From Dimorphilus gyrociliatus (lineage: Eukaryota > Annelida > Polychaeta > Dinophilidae), in assembly GCA_904063045.1 (NCBI GenBank), contig CAJFCJ010000024.1:987777-1051776 (forward strand): a stretch of 64,000 nucleotides of DNA, written 5' to 3'. The notes under the pieces are model-generated. The model was not told the origin of the DNA, did not search any database, and saw only the letters and a list, made by a program, of their open reading frames with translations. Both the position numbers and the translations under genes were made by a program. This document shows positions 63,540 to 64,000 of this stretch, piece after piece (position 1 is the first letter of the stretch; each line of letters opens with the position of its first letter).

Positions 63540-64000
63540 TTTTTTTATCGACTAAAACATAAGAGCATCTTATTAAAACATGAAGAAAGATATGATATTT
63601 TAATATTCTACTAATTAAATAAATACGTATATAAAGTTATTAAAAACTAACTAAACTCTTGTTCCTTTGACATTTTGAGGATTTATCATTGTTCTATAAA
63701 AGGGAAAAAAACAAACATTTTAGAATTATTATTTTTTAAAATAGGTTAAAAAGAATACTATTTGTTACCTTTGATATTTTCTTAGACTCATCATCCTTAT
63801 TTTAAAATTGCGTAGTTATAAATATTTCTATTTTATTGCCGAATACAAACCTTTAACTTTAGTTCTTTTTGTCTTTGTAATCCTAAATGTTTACGTTTTA
63901 ATTTTAATAAAGTCTCCCATTTTCAAACAGTTTCGTATAAATCGTAAATTATTTACCTTTATCCGATTTTCTATGCATTAAAGTTAATAAAGTATATTAG
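63540..64000. other. Flank upstream of the TRIM-like gene
   Basis: AT-rich sequence containing the presumed promoter. No coding sequence is seen to the end of the window. Confidence 0.5.

Overview
The window is nuclear DNA of an AT-rich animal genome. Genes are split by GT-AG introns, exons are short, and most introns are 50-150 bp with a few of several kilobases. The gene set is purely metazoan: a Frizzled receptor, a TRPC-type channel, SMYD4-like TPR/MYND/SET proteins, a B-box (TRIM-like) protein, peptide-type GPCRs, and conserved housekeeping genes (ACTR6, PSMB1, LSM2, DDX1). A small-genome invertebrate, perhaps a lophotrochozoan such as an annelid, fits best; this assignment is an inference with modest confidence. 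I assembled gene models by hand from splice consensus, phase matching and remembered family architecture, with no expression data.

Layout. 0.3-0.7 kb: the last exon of a rhodopsin-type GPCR (+). 5.6-9.8 kb: a 1316-residue glutamine-rich coiled-coil protein (+) whose C-terminus is a divergent elongation factor Ts dimerisation domain. 10.7-13.3 kb: ACTR6 (-). 16.2-19.9 kb: Frizzled, closest to Fz4 (-). 20.6-22.8 kb: a SMYD4-like protein (+). 22.9-26.5 kb: a TRPC-like channel (-). 27.4-28.5 kb: PSMB1 (-), head-to-head with LSM2 (+, 28.8-29.4 kb). 29.7-32.1 kb: a second SMYD4-like paralog (-). 35.4-56.7 kb: DDX1 (+, 16 exons). 57.6-59.7 kb: the 3' exons of a C2H2 zinc-finger gene (-), with a dead mariner transposon in its intron. 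61.3-63.5 kb: a B-box/coiled-coil protein (-).

The two most interesting points are these. (1) The coiled-coil/EF-Ts fusion is an architecture I do not recognise: a mitochondrial translation-factor fold has lost its NCETDFV-type signature and sits on a long cytoskeletal-looking coil. (2) DDX1 is a host gene. Its protein is completely conventional (739 residues), but its gene is stretched to 21 kb by a few very large introns. Intron 12 carries a GPCR gene on the opposite strand and, upstream of it, a phase-matched two-exon model for a small secreted protein. Intron 2 carries a phase-matched four-exon model for a 137-residue unknown protein. The last two are predictions from sequence alone.

The rest is AT-rich intergenic or intronic DNA with TA, GA/CT and CCA microsatellites and a recurrent ATACAGTAT/ATACTGTAT palindrome. 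I saw no convincing tRNA, rRNA, CRISPR or prokaryotic feature.
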